A stretch of 64,000 nt of DNA, from positions 71,032,756-71,096,755 of the forward strand of contig CM060731.1 in the NCBI GenBank assembly GCA_030704615.1, written 5' to 3'. Below, in pieces: positions 1 through 11,010 of this stretch. Position numbers and translations under genes: made by a program. This stretch comes from Takakia lepidozioides. Its lineage: Eukaryota; Streptophyta; Takakiopsida; Takakiales; Takakiaceae. The notes under the pieces were generated by a model. It was not told the origin of the DNA. It was given only the letters and a program-made list of their open reading frames with translations, and made no database searches. Numbering within the stretch: position 1 is the first letter of the stretch; the number at the start of each line of letters is the position of its first letter.

Positions 1-40
1 CCCAAAAAACTGAGATCTTTTTCCATTTTGGCTGGGACTT

Positions 41-230
41 ATGCCGCCTGAAGGGCGTGGCTCTCCTGAGAGAGACCTCACATCCAGACCGCGGCGGAAG
101 TTGAAAGCTTTGTACTACGGACGACAGCCAATCTCTCGCATGGCCAAACTTAAGCTCCAGCAGAAGATTCCAGTGTCTTGCTCACAACCCGCACCAACTG
201 AAGCCGAGTACTCTCAAGCAAGCCACTTCT
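41..230 (+). pseudogene. Copy A, first exon: basic N-terminus of the ParB-methyltransferase-like family
   Basis: The reading frame opens with an ATG at 41 and encodes M-P-P-E followed by a basic stretch containing RRKLKALYYGR. The same start (M-L-E-P-E) and motif (RRKLRKLYFGR) occur on the minus strand at 23815 in copy D, and a related motif (RRKCLYYTSARQR) occurs in copy F at about 20530-20480. Shared position and spacing make this the family's first coding exon. The exact 3' end is not clear; similarity fades after about position 170 and I could not fix a donor. The function of the basic tail is unknown; nuclear localisation or DNA contact is inference. Confidence 0.5.
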
Positions 231-739
231 GCTTTCCCTTTGTTCGCTTTCGCTTTCGCTTTGTTGTTTCGCTTTGTTTTTGCATCTTCATCCTGGCATC
301 GCTGGAAGCATGTCATTCTTAGGCATTGGTTGGATTTGTTTTCATTGTTGTTCCATGACACTCCATACTTCCTAAACTTGTTTTGTTTTCATTGTTGTTC
401 CACGATTGTTGCTATGGTGGTTGCGCTGCTCGTTGCGATGCTGGTATTGGCACCGATGTTGGTTCTGACGATTTTGGGAATGACAGAGTGATGACGAGCC
501 CGGCACGCTGGTGGTATCATCGACCGCTCCAACTCATCGCATGTTTGAATCGCCCAACTTGGGGCGAGAGGGCAAACTTCAACCTTTTGTTGGTGGACGG
601 GAGGACGTGCAACGAGGGTACGACAGAATAGGCATTGGGGAGGTTGGTGCAGGCGGCATGGCAGGTGAAGGGCGTGAGGACGTGAGGACAGCAGATCCGG
701 CAATGGAGGTTGTTGATGCACATGCAGTAGGGCCCGCCC

Positions 740-1479
740 ACGCAAAGAAGAAGAAGAAAGCTAAGCACATGCAATCCCCGCGCGAGAGAGCTGTCACGGG
801 CTGCGGAGGGGGGAGTGAGCAGTGCGCGCGAGGGTGTTCCTTCTCCTCAATCAAAGGTGGTCGTCCTGGAGGGCTCCCCTGCTGCTAGCCCTAGTAAGAA
901 ACAAAAAGCCCGTGAGAGGGCAAAAGAGAGGGCAAAAGAACAGGCGAGACAGAAGGCTAGCCAGGAGGAAAGAGAAAAGGCCACTGAAGAGGCCAGGGGT
1001 GCCCAAATGACAGATGTCAATGTAAGCGAGGGACGCACAGAGACGGTGGATCCCTCCAAGACACCACAAAGAGGCAGTAACACACCGGTTACACCATCGC
1101 GGACAAGAGCAGCCCCCGCAATTACCCATACGGTGGAGAGTGGAGGAGAGGAAAGAACACCACAAAGAGCACGGATTGTGCAAGTTCGAGGTGAAGCCAG
1201 GGAGATGGCAGTAGAGACAGGGAGAGTGCTCGAGGTGGTTTCGCCGGTGGTTCACCATGTTGAGGAGGACGACACCAAGCTTTCTGACCAAGGTGACATC
1301 CTCCCGGACATCCCCAGGCCCCAAACCCGCAGCATACAGGCTGGATTTGGCGGTCCTGGTGGGCTGCCGGAGAACCCCTCTGCAGCAGACGTCATGTCCG
1401 AGGCGGATATGAAGTTGGCCGCTGCCAAGATGTTGGAGGCAACCCACAGCAACATTGGCAGGGTGCTGGGGGCATGGTG
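740..1479 (+). pseudogene. Copy A, charged N-terminal exon ending at the retrotransposon insertion
   Basis: An open frame rich in K, R, E and Q (about 900-1010, coiled-coil-like) is followed by a low-complexity P/T/E linker. It ends in MLEATHSNIGRVLGAW at about 1432-1476, where the LTR begins. Copy D has the same segment (MLEETHSSIGRVLGS) directly before its ParB-like domain, so this exon leads into the ParB domain and is cut by Ty3 element 1. VVLEGS near 860 matches VEVLEGS of copy D. The frame has no ATG near its 5' end, so an upstream splice acceptor is expected; I could not place it. The stretch 231-740 has only short frames in the same style and may hold intron or decayed exon. Confidence 0.5.
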
Positions 1480-2205
1480 TGTTGCGGCCCTTTGCCTTGA
1501 GGGCAGGGGGTCGGGACACATGAGGGGCTGCCCCTGTGGTGGGGGCAGCGGCAGCGATAGGTATGGGGGGGCTGAAGCACCCTTGAGTGCCCAAGGCACT
1601 CAAGGAGGCGGAGGCGCTCACTAGGTGGAGCCCCGCACACCGGGTTGCGGTGGGGGTGGCTCCACAAGGGGTGGTGGTAGCTTAGCGGGACTTAGTGGGG
1701 GTGGCATAGGACTCACCATGGGGGCGGAGACCTCGTGGTGGGAGTCGTGGGGAGTCTTGGGACTCATCACGGTCCATAGGGGCCGTGGTGAGTGGGCCAA
1801 GACTCACCGCGACTCATCATCGGGAGTCGAGGGTTTTCGTGGTGGTTCGCCATAAAATGGCATGGCTGGTTGTAAAACCCCCGCGGATAGCTACAGGTAT
1901 ATATAGGGAGTAGTAACCCCAAGAACGGTGCAAGCCCGTTGGTGACCAAAAACTAGTGAGTAAGCGAGCGAGCCGGAAAGCGACCAAAGAGTGGGGAGCT
2001 GTTCCGGACTGCCAACTACCAAAGGGAATTCCCGCTGGTTCCAAATCGGTGGAGGGTTCTTTGGGAGAACAAAGGGGGACCGCTATGCCCCGGTGAGCAG
2101 CCGAAGCTCCAAGTTGGCCCGACGGCCAGGTTGGGAGTCAGGCGCGCGCATCAAAGCGAGTAACTATGACTTGAGGGGGAGCTTACCGAATTGAGGTGCG
2201 CGACA
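1480..2205 (+). repeat. 5' LTR of Ty3 element 1
   Basis: It starts TGTTGCGGCCC and matches 7738-8452 nearly base for base up to TTACCGAA at 2190. A third copy lies at 21654-22310. A TATA-like tatatataggg lies near 1900. The right edge is uncertain: homology to the 3' LTR ends at 2190, but a CA at 2204-2205 lies 2 nt before the primer-binding site, the usual LTR ending. Confidence 0.85.
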
Positions 2206-2207
2206 CT

Positions 2208-2219
2208 TGGTATCAGAGC
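2208..2219 (+). promoter_or_regulatory. Primer-binding site for initiator Met-tRNA
   Basis: TGGTATCAGAGC is the standard complement of the 3' end of plant initiator Met-tRNA used by many plant LTR retrotransposons. It lies just after the left LTR, as expected for minus-strand priming. Confidence 0.9.
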
Positions 2220-2260
2220 TTAGAGTTCAGTACGCGATCGTCCTTGGGATTGGCCTCATC

Positions 2261-4114
2261 ATGGGGTCGGGCAAACCGAAGCGAAAGCGGAATGGCCCAA
2301 AAGATGATGATCCTGGTGAGCCCGATGGGGGCGACGTGTCACCGAGGCGGCCATTTGAGGAAGCAATGCATGTTTCCAAAAACGAGGCCGCTCAAGAGCG
2401 GGAGGAATCCGAGGAGTCGGAGCCCGAGGAATCCTTGAGAGCTCCGACAAACCAAGAGATGCCTCCCATGCCGGCAGCCTTTTGGGAAGGGTTGTTGGCG
2501 CAGTTTGGTGGGACGTTGAAGGCGGCTAATGCCACTTCCACTAAGGCAAAGTTTAAGGTGAAGCCTAAGGAACTCGGCACCTTCGAGGGCGTCCAAAATC
2601 AGAAGGCACTCAATACCTGGCTCCTGGAGCTAGAGCAGTACTTCCGGGCGGCCAAGTTGAGTGACGAGGATCGGGTGGAAGTGGCTCCCACCTATTTGAG
2701 GGGCTATGCTCAACAATGGTGGCAGAAACGCCTTCACGACTAAGGTCCAAGCCCGGAAACCTTGAACTGGAGTGGGTTCAAGGAATTGATGAAGAGACAG
2801 TTTGTGCCCCTCAACGTGTCTTGGCTTGCCCGAGACAAGATGAGGAATTTGAAGCAAACAGATGACATTCGGGGGTATGTCCAGGCTTTCAATGTGCTGT
2901 TGCTCGAAGTCGCGGACATGGCAGAACCAGAAATGGTCTTCAACTTTGTGGTGGGACTGGCCCCATGGGCCAGGCGGAAGTTGGAGGAGAAGCCACCCAA
3001 GACTTTGAACGAGGCAATTGAGAGGGCTGAATGTTTCTCGGATGTCCCTAGGGGTGAGAGACAAGGCCGTACGGAGCTGAACCACAAGAAGACCCGGCGG
3101 GAAGGTGACTCCTTCCGACCGGAAAAGAAGTGGGATAGGCCACGCGGCGACAATGGCACGTGGAAATCGAAGGGAGGGCCTTCACACGTCAAGGTGGCAC
3201 CCGATGCTTCGAAAGGAAAAGCGGGTGGAGCGGCTTATGGCGGACAAAAGACGACCTTTGATGGAGTGTGTTTCAATTGTGGGGAGCCTGGGCACATGGC
3301 CAAGAAGTGCACGAAACCTCGACAATTGAACATGACTCGGGCAACCACGGAGCTGTCGGAAGATACCATCAGTCGCTTGGTGGAAGCGGTGGTCGCCAGG
3401 ACTTGCAAGGTAGGCAACTATTCTTGTGAGTTGTATTAGAAAATTGGCGCCCTGCGTAAAGGGAGTCAGTTATTGTTCGTGGATGGGATAATATCCGGAA
3501 CTAACGTGTCGTTGTTGGTGGACACAGGAGTGTCGCACTCCTTCATGACGCCGGCGGCGGCGCGAAAGTTGGGACTCCCGACAAGTGACGTGGGGGCCTC
3601 TATTGAGGTGCGTTCTGCCAAAGGAGAACCACAGTTGGCGACAAGGTTGGCATTTGATGTTCCTCTTCAACTGGGGAGTTGGGAGGGACGTGAGAACTTC
3701 ACCATCTGCGAGATCGATGGAGTGGATCTCATTTTGGGGATGACCTTTTTGAGCAAATCCGGAGTGGTCATAGATGGCCGCAAGAGAGTAGTCACGCTGC
3801 CATGTGGGAATGGTGGCGAGGTCTTACGAGCGTCGGAAACGCCCAAATCCGTGGGAGGGCGAATAAACCTTCTGTCAGCAAGGGAGTGGGCCATGGAGGA
3901 GGCATACGAGCCCCAGTTTTTGCTCTACATTAGAGAAGTGAAGGGAGAAGGCGATGGGGAGCCGAGCCCAGATTGGATCAAGGGGATTTTGGAGAAATAC
4001 CAGGATGTGATGCCGGAGGATTTACCAAGCGGTTTGCCACCGCGAAGAGGAGTTGACCACAAGATTGTGGTGATACCGGGATCGAACCGCCTGCCAAGGC
4101 GCCCTACCGGTTGA
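2261..4114 (+). pseudogene. Ty3 element 1 gag and protease, broken
   Basis: ATG at 2261 opens a Gag with an acidic N-terminus, the capsid-like segment with LNTWLLELEQYF and YAQQWW at about 2610-2720, and one zinc knuckle (CFNCGEPGHMAKKC) at about 3271-3312. The aspartic protease follows in the same frame with its active-site DTG (LLVDTGVSHSFM) at about 3514-3549. In-frame TAA at 2741 and TAG at 3437 split it, and a 1-base loss near 4085 moves the reading frame just before reverse transcriptase. One continuous gag-pol frame is normal for this branch, so these are damage, not gene boundaries. Confidence 0.9.
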
Positions 4115-6810
4115 GCCACAGAGAGTTGGTCGAGCTGAAAACTCAGCTCAAAGATCTAATGTCAAAGGGGTACATCAGGTCGAGTAAGTCACCTTACGGA
4201 GCCCCGGTGCTATTTGCAGATAAAAATGATGGGACGCTGCGGATGTGTGTCGATTACAGGGTTCTGAATAAGGTGACTATCAAAAACCGGTACCCTTTGC
4301 CAAGGATCGACGACCTCTTCGATCGGTTGGAAGGAGCGAAGTATTTCAGCCGGATCGACTTGCGCTCCGGCTATCATCAAATTCGGGTGGCGGAAGGAGA
4401 TGAGGAGAAGACCGCGTGTAGGACAAGGTATGGTTCATATGAGTTCTTGGTGATGCCTTTTGGGCTCACCAATGCACCAACGACATTTAGCACGCTGATG
4501 AACAGCCTTTTTCAGGAGTGGTTGGATGACTTTGTGATCGTGTACATCGACGACATCTTGGTGTACTCGAAAACAAAGGAGGAGCACCTGGAGCACCTGA
4601 AAAGGGTGTTCCAAAAATTGCGAGAAGGGAAGCTGTATGCCAAAGCTTCAAAGTGCGAATTCGGGGTCACAAAAGTGGAGTTCCTGGGGCATGTGATTAC
4701 TCAGGATGGGATCAAAATGGATGACAGAAAGGTGAGGGCGATCTTGGATTGGGAGCCTCCGACTTCGATCCCGGGAGTGCGATCCTTCCTAGGACTCGCC
4801 TCCTATTACCGAAAGTATGTGAGAAATTTCGCCAAGATCGCGGGGCCGTTGTCAGACCTTTTGTGTAAATCCAAAGTCTGGGTATGGAACACCTTGTGTG
4901 GCCAAGCTTTTGCTGAATTGAAGCAACGGATGGCGGAAGCTCCAGTCTTGAAAATCCCGGAGTTCGATCGTCCATTCGAGATACATACAGATGCGTCGGA
5001 CTTCGCGATTGGGGGTGTACTGATGCAAGATGGACGTCCAGTGGCTTACGAAAGTAAGAAACTGAATGAAGTGGAGCGACGGTGGCTGACGCACGAGAAA
5101 GAGATGAAGGCGGTGGTGCACTGTCTTGAGCTTTGGCGCCACTATGTTGGTTCCAACCCAGTGAAGGTGTTCACGGACAATGTCACGGTGAAGTATTTTG
5201 CCACGCAGCCCAAGTTGTCCCCAAAACAACTTAGGTGGCAAGATACTTTGGCAGTGTTCGACGTGGATATCCAGTACAAACCGGGACGAGACAACGTGGT
5301 AGCCGATGCTTTAAGTAGAAAGCAGCAGCTCTTGTTGGTGTACAAGGGCGAGACGGCGCTCCAAAGGAAGATCTGGAAGGCTTGCCGGAAGGATGAGCTG
5401 GCGAAGTCCGTGATGCAGGACTTGAGGATGGGGGTTAAATCGCAGTTCCATTTGCAAAATGGACTGCTCTGGTATAAGCAAAAGTGTCTCTACGTGCCGA
5501 AGGGAGGGATCAGAGATAGCCTCTTGAGAGAATACCATGATAGCCCGCTTGCGGGCCACGGCGGAGCCAAGCGCACTGCGGCACTCTTGAAGAAAAAGTA
5601 TTTCTGGCCCAAACTGAGGGAGGAGGCAGAGGAGTATGTCAAGACATGCACCACATGCCAACAAAACCGGAGCGAGTACAAAAAGCAAGCGGGGCTGTTA
5701 CAACCCTTGCCGATTCCAGAGGGGACTTGGGAAAGCGTCTCGATGGATTTCATGACTGCTTTGCCGCTGTCAAAAGGATTCGATTCAATCATGGTGGTGG
5801 TGGATAGGTTCAATAAAATGGGTCATTTCATTCCCACCAAGGAGACGGCAACGGCGCAAGAAACAGGGCGACTTTACTTCGCCCACGTCTTAAAGCATCA
5901 TGGAGTCCCAAAGGATATTGTCTCGGACCGCGATCCAAAGTTTACGAGTAAATTTTGGAGGGCACTTTGAAAGAAGATGGGGACGAGGCTGAAGATGAGC
6001 ACCGCCTTCCGACCTACGACCGACGGCCAAACAGAAAGAGTGAATTCCGTAGTGAAGCAGATCTTGCGGAATTACGTGTCGGCAAACCAAACAGACTGGG
6101 TGGAACACTTAGACGCGGCATAATTCTGTTATAATAACACAGAACACTCCGCAACGGGAGTTTCCCCTTTTGTATTGGTCTATGGAAAAGCACCTTTGGT
6201 GCCGACAAGTTGGGCCGCCCAGGACGTTGAGGAACCGGCAGTAGCGGCGGTACTAGAAGAACGCGAGCGTTTGTTGAAGCTCGCAAAGTACAACATTGCC
6301 AAAGCTAGGAAACGGTATGAAAGGCAGGCGAATCGGAAGCGGAGGGAAGTGAAGTTTGAGGCAGGCACGGAGGTCTGGTTGAACATCAAGAATTTCCGAC
6401 TACCTCCGGAAGTGAGTCCAAAGTTCGTACCTCTGTATGCGGGACCCTTTCGCATCCGGAAGGTTATGAATGAGGATGTGTATGAATTGGAGCTGCCGGC
6501 AAACAGCAAGGTGCATCCAGTATTTCACGTCTCCCTTTTGAAGCCTTACTTCAAAGATGAAGCGCGTCCGAATCGGCATCAAGTGTTGCGTCCGCCACCT
6601 GTGCTGTTGGATCATGAAAATGAACCTGAGTACAAGGTGGAGGGAGTACTTAAGTCGAGGAGGTTCAAGAACCGAGAAACGGAGTATCTCGTCAAATGGA
6701 AGGGCTATCATCATGTGGAGGCATCTTGGGTGCGTGCCTCAGAAATGGGAAATGCATCCGAGGCGGTTGCAGTTTTTGAAGGGCGACCTCAAAAGCGGAA
6801 GAAACGTTGA
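4111..6810 (+). pseudogene. Ty3 element 1 pol: reverse transcriptase, RNase H, integrase, chromodomain
   Basis: Reverse transcriptase has VYIDDILVY at about 4540-4566. RNase H starts at [12 protein letters not shown] (about 4981) with a later TDN and the ADALSR end. Integrase has the HHCC finger (H..H, CTTCQ, about 5534-5662) and catalytic D segments at MDFMTALP and [12 protein letters not shown] at 5968 and a TAA at 6121 fall inside integrase. The chromodomain ends the frame (EYKVEGVLKSRRF, YLVKWKGY, about 6628-6720) followed by a basic tail to TGA at 6808-6810. Chromodomains steer integration toward marked chromatin in known chromoviruses. The breaks rule out a working polyprotein from this copy. 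Confidence 0.93.
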
Positions 6811-7737
6811 TGGGGACATCAACCTTGGAGCGTGGGGGAGGAAATGCATGCTTAGCCCGGCTTAGCTAGCTCAGGAATCTGATTGCAAAAACTTGTATTG
6901 TACAAAAATTTGTTATAAAGGAAATGGGTTCCAAATGTTGTGTGTCGTATTTTGTTTGGAATGGTGATGCATGGTGTGGTTGGCTAGTGTGTAGAATGCA
7001 TGCTAGCTTACAAAAGTGAGAGAGGTAAATTGGGTTAATCGTGTGTTTGCGCAGTGCCGAAATCGGGTAACTCCTATCCAAGGGGCAAGGAAACATGCGC
7101 CTTCTTTGGGAGTTCACGTGCTAGTGCGCACCTGGCGCGTGCTAGTGCGCACCTGGCGCGTGCGCGTACTATAATTGCGCTACCGAGGTGGTTGTCTTGT
7201 AGTGCGGGCTAACACGGAAGCTATGTGCTTCCGTTCACGTACTATAATCGTGTAGCCTCGGGACGAAGTCGTAGTGCGGCTTCGACGTGTTCCCGTACCT
7301 CAGGCTAGCATTCCAAGACGGACCCAATTGTAGTGATTGGGGCGCACGGTTGGTTCAAGGTTATCTTCCTAGTCAAAAGGGGTTCGAGGTGAACCCTTGC
7401 GCAAAGTGATGCCAAAAGTGGCATCAGGAGCGATCGCAAGCAATGTTGTTGCAGTAAGGCGATTCGATCCTCGGGGAGGATCATTCCTTGACCTTGAAGA
7501 AGGCCAAGAAGAGTGCACTGGGAGGAGCTTGAGAGACTCCACCCCTGGCCGGGACTTGGAGGAAGTCGGCCGAACTAACTAGTGGAGAGTAGAGTCAAGT
7601 GTGGGGTTTGGTTCTTTGCCATGGGACGCCATGGTATGGAAACAAACTCCTTGATGTGGGACGCCACAACTTGGATGTCCGTTTCTACAAAATGGACAAG
7701 TCGATGAGGACATCGACTCCCTGTTGGTAGGGGTGTG
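6811..7737. other. Ty3 element 1, noncoding 3' region
   Basis: About 930 bases between the end of pol and the 3' LTR. It has a short direct repeat GTGCTAGTGCGCACCTGGCGC at 7118-7160 and no supportable gene. A purine/G-rich TTGGTAGGGGTG lies directly before the LTR at about 7722-7737 and may be the polypurine tract, though it is a poor one. Confidence 0.5.
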
Positions 7738-8452
7738 TGTCGCGGCCCTTTGCCTTGAGGGCAGGGGGTCGGGACACATGAGGGGCTGCCCCTGTGGCGG
7801 GGGTAGCGGCAACGATAGGTATGGGGGGGCTGAAGTACCCTTGAGTGCCCAAGGCCCTCAAGAAGGCGGAGGCGCTCACTAGGTGGAGCCCCGCACACCG
7901 GGTTGCGGTGGGGGTGGCTCCACAAGGGGTGGTGGTAGCTTAGCGAGACTTAGTGGGGGTGGCATAGGACTCACCATGGGGGCGGAGACCTCGTGGTGGG
8001 AGTCGTGGGGAGTCTTGGGACTCATCACGGTCCATAGGGGCTGTGGTGAGTGGGCCAAGACTCACCGCGACTCATCACCGGGAGTCGAGGGTTTTCGTGG
8101 TGGTTCGCCATAAAATGGCATGGCTGGTTGTACAACCCCCGCGGACAGCTACAGAAGTATATATAGGGAGTAGTAAAACCCCGAGAACGGTGCAAGTCCG
8201 TTGGTGACCAAAAACTAGTGAGTAAGCGAGCGAGCCGGAAAGCGACCAAAGAGTGGGGAGCTGTTCCGGACTGCCAACTACCAAAGGGAATTCCCGCTGG
8301 TTCCAAATCGGTGGAGGGTTCTTTGGGAGAACAAAGGGGGACCGTTATGCCCCGGTGAGCAGCCGAAGCTCCAAGTTGGTCTGACGGCCAGGTTGGGAGT
8401 CAGGCGCGCGCATCAAAGCAAGTAACTATGACTTGAGGGGGAGCTTACCGAA
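7738..8452 (+). repeat. 3' LTR of Ty3 element 1
   Basis: It starts TGTCGCGGCCC and runs to TTACCGAA, in near-identity with 1480-2190. It lacks the last ~15 bases expected from the left copy if that ends in CA at 2205, so the right border was trimmed or the border inference is off. It abuts remnant ParB-domain coding sequence of copy A. Confidence 0.85.
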
Positions 8453-8891
8453 CACCAAGCGGCAAAGAGGAATTCGAAGCTTGGCCGGGTACACCATGTC
8501 GCGCCCTCCCAGGCGATATCGACAAGCTGAAATTCTCTTTCCGGGATGGATATCGAATGGGGTCTGCCGCGTTTTACGTTTCCATTGAGAACGACCACGG
8601 AGCTTCCCGTGCCCACACTTCTGATGAGGTGGACAAATGGGGTCCCCATTGGCAAAGGCGAAATGAGGAGTTCGAGAGATCGATTGTTACTGATCCTCTT
8701 TTCCAGCACTTGTCCGGAAAGATGTTTTACGTGTGGGACGGCAGTCATCGCCTCCTGGCATGGATGGAGCACATAGCCGAAGCCCACCCCAACGACCTCG
8801 ATTGATATTTCGCCGTGGAGTTTGTTGTGCTGAAGGTTGCGGGGCCCAAAGATCGCAGTCTTCTCAAAGCTGCAATGGCGGACATCAACTC
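8453..8891 (+). pseudogene. Copy A, ParB/sulfiredoxin-fold domain exon
   Basis: From about 8514 the frame encodes GDIDKLKFSFRDGYRMGSAAFYV, then a charged linker and FYVWDGSHRLLAWM at about 8727-8765. It ends with a helical AAMADINS at the donor actc|gtaagt (exon end 8891). The DGxHRxxA signature and a final helix fit the ParB N-terminal/sulfiredoxin fold, which in ParB binds nucleotide and loads on DNA. A TGA at 8803 breaks the frame before the last helix. The first ~60 bases after the LTR do not align with the expected IPLCRM segment seen in copies C, D and F, so the exon is damaged on both sides. Confidence 0.72.
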
Positions 8892-9010
8892 GTAAGTTAC
8901 AACGCCTCTTGCTTTTGGACCCATCTGATTGTAAGTCATTTCATTGCGAATCCTCATATTTGTTGTAAATTCCCATTTCAGAATTGTTTGATGGAAATGT
9001 GGCATTGCAG

Positions 9011-10082
9011 GGTGACTGAGAATGCCTTCATTGCCACCAAGTGAAGGATGTCGGGAAGCAGGGGGTGCAAGAGTTTGCCAATTCGCTCAGTGCCGACCTC
9101 CTGCGCAAGTCGGAGGCAAAGGCAGACAGAACCTGGTATAGGCTGAGCATAGACGCCATGGTGGACTACATATTTCGGGTAAAGCTCCTGACTGTTTTGT
9201 TGAGCTAATCTGTCTCTCCTCCCCCAATAGAAGAAAAAATGTTGAGCAGGATCTCTAATCTTATGTGCGCATTCTTGACAGACGAAAATTCAGCAGGATT
9301 TGGCACATGCGCGGAGGTTCTACATCAGAGGAGAAGAATCTAACCCTCCCGGCACTCGAATCGTATCTCAAAGCTGCGGAGGTGAGGGCCCGCATAAAGT
9401 ACAAGTCGCGGATGGTAAAGTACGGGGCCATAGCTGATCCCGCCCTTGGTGCCGACTTTCTGGTGGAGGTGGGGAAGCACTACTCCCGCGCTCTGAAGCC
9501 CACGATGACATTGGAGAAGCTCCATTGTCTAGCCACATGCTGTGTGGATGGTGCAGAAAAGGTGATACATTCTTAACCAAATTGTGGTGGCAACAACTCG
9601 TTTTTGTGGTGTTTGGCGCTTACGAATATGCTGGGTGGTTGGACAGACCCGGTGGCTCCAAATCTGGAATGGTTCCCAAAGTACAAGGGACATGTGGAGC
9701 TTCCCCAAACCGGACAAACTGTCTGACCCCACATTCGACATGTGGATGAACCGCATGACATGGTGGTTTCAGGTACTTCCCCACGCTTCGTTTGGCGCTT
9801 CTACTCTTGTAGGGGGTGGATTCATTGTATTTTTTCAGCAATGCGATCTGATGGAGAATCTCCACAGGTGACGACGAATGCGCAAGAGCAGCTGGACACA
9901 CAAGCACATTAGTTCAAGATGGAGATTTCTCCTGCAGCTGAGAGCCTACGCGACTATGTGACGAGGTACTTTCTGCTCTACAAAACCGACCTATTCTTTC
10001 GGGAGATACCACATGCCCGCCGGAGCCACGAGTTCACCGACCAGCCGAACACGGACAAAGCAGCAATGTGCCTTCTGTACAG
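9011..10082 (+). pseudogene. Copy A, four middle exons (9011-9178, 9294-9561, ~9647-9772, 9868-10082)
   Basis: All four exons have GT-AG borders and close matches in copy B. The first holds VTENAF and DRTWYRLSIDAMVDYIF; the second DLAHARRF and KYKSRMVKYGAIADPALG; the third TRWLQIWN and WMNRMTWWFQ; the fourth VTTNAQEQL, SLRDYVTRY and KAAMCLLYR. Splice phases agree between copies A and B. Damage: 1-base shifts near 9041 and 9345 and an in-frame TAG near 9912. The predicted protein is helical and I do not recognise a named domain. In the family it links the ParB-like and methyltransferase domains. Confidence 0.65.
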
Positions 10083-11010
10083 GTACATACGCGATGCCTT
10101 CCTTACAGTCCTTGCATTTTTCGCCGAATTTCCAGATCAGGGCTCCGAAAATGGCTAAGTCCCTAGGGTGGCTGGCCCTGAACTTTTCGACGCCATTTTT
10201 CCAGGTCAAGGCCATATGGGACTTAGCCATTTTCGGGCCGGACCTGGGAAAATGGCGCCGAATTTCCAGTCAAGGCTCCGAAAATGGCTAAGTCCCTAGG
10301 GTGGCTGGCCCTAAACTGGAAATTCGGCGCCATTTTTCCAGTTCTGGGCCCTATTGCCCTTGTGGGACTTAGCCATTTTCGGGCCGGACCTGGGAAAATG
10401 GTGCCGAATTTCCAGTCAGGGCTCCGAAAATGGCTAAGTCCCTAGGGTGGCTGGCCCTGAACTGGAAATTCGGCGCCATTTTTCCAGTTCTGGGCCCTAT
10501 TGCCCATATGGGACTTAGCCATTTTCGGCCGGACCTGGGAAAATGGCGCCGAATTTCCAGTCAGGGCTCCAAAAATGGCTAAGTCCCTAGGGTGGCTGGC
10601 CCTGAACTGGAAATTCGGCGCCATTTTTCCAGTTCTGGGCCCTATTGCCCTTGTGGGACAGCCATATTCGGGCCAAACCTGGGAAAATGGCGCCGAATTT
10701 CCAGTCAGGGCTCCGAAAATGGCTAAGTCCCTAGGGTGGCTGGCCCTGAACTGGAAATTCGGCGCCATTTTTCCATTTCTAGGCCCTATTGCCGTTCTGG
10801 GACAGCCATATTCGGGCCAAACCGGGAAAAATGGCGCCGAATTTCCAGTTCAGGGCTCCCAAGATGGCTAAGTCCCTAGGGTGGCAGTCACCGAAAACCG
10901 AAATTCGGCGCCATTTTTCCATTTCTAGGCCCACTCAGATCCGCCCCAACCTTGGAAAATGGTGTCGAATTTGCAGTTTAGGGACCTCATTGTGTTTTTC
11001 ATGAATGCAG
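10083..11010 (+). repeat. Copy A intron packed with GGCGCC-centred palindromes
   Basis: The intron lies between the exon ending CLLYR and the exon starting YCKFSLL. It holds about eleven sites of the type AAATGGCGCCGAATTT, alternating in orientation, at roughly 10256, 10318, 10398, 10463, 10543, 10609, 10686, 10753, 10830, 10900 and 10958. They alternate with an inverted pair of GGGACTTAGCCATTTTCGG elements and with GGCCCTATTGCC. The compound unit repeats about every 145 bases. The same palindrome returns 3' of the gene at 13805-14225. Confidence 0.85.

Larger units (their letters stand above)
1480..8452 (+). mobile_element. Ty3/gypsy chromodomain retrotransposon (element 1) inserted into copy A
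   Basis: Two ~710-bp direct repeats (1480-2190+ and 7738-8452) flank gag, protease, reverse transcriptase, RNase H, integrase and chromodomain coding sequence in that order. A primer-binding site for initiator-Met tRNA follows the left LTR. Gene order and the terminal chromodomain place it in the chromovirus branch of Ty3 elements. It interrupts copy A between the GRVLG segment and the ParB-like domain. I see no clean 5-bp target duplication: the left flank is tggtg and the right flank cacca, which is its reverse complement and not a direct copy. The coding region has four in-frame stops and at least one 1-base deletion, so it cannot move on its own. Confidence 0.93.

Noticed and set aside
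1490-1860. Glycine-rich frames shared at 1.6, 7.9 and 21.8 kb
   Set aside because: They are identical because they lie in the three LTR copies; no LTR-encoded protein is expected.
2207-6810. An active Ty3 element
   Set aside because: Four in-frame stops and a frameshift lie in gag-pol.
9040-9920. Reassignment of TAG or TAA to an amino acid to explain stops in the family
   Set aside because: Breaks include 1-base shifts and TGA as well as TAG and TAA, and normal-looking ends use all three stops. Decay explains the data better, except for the shared TAG noted in findings.
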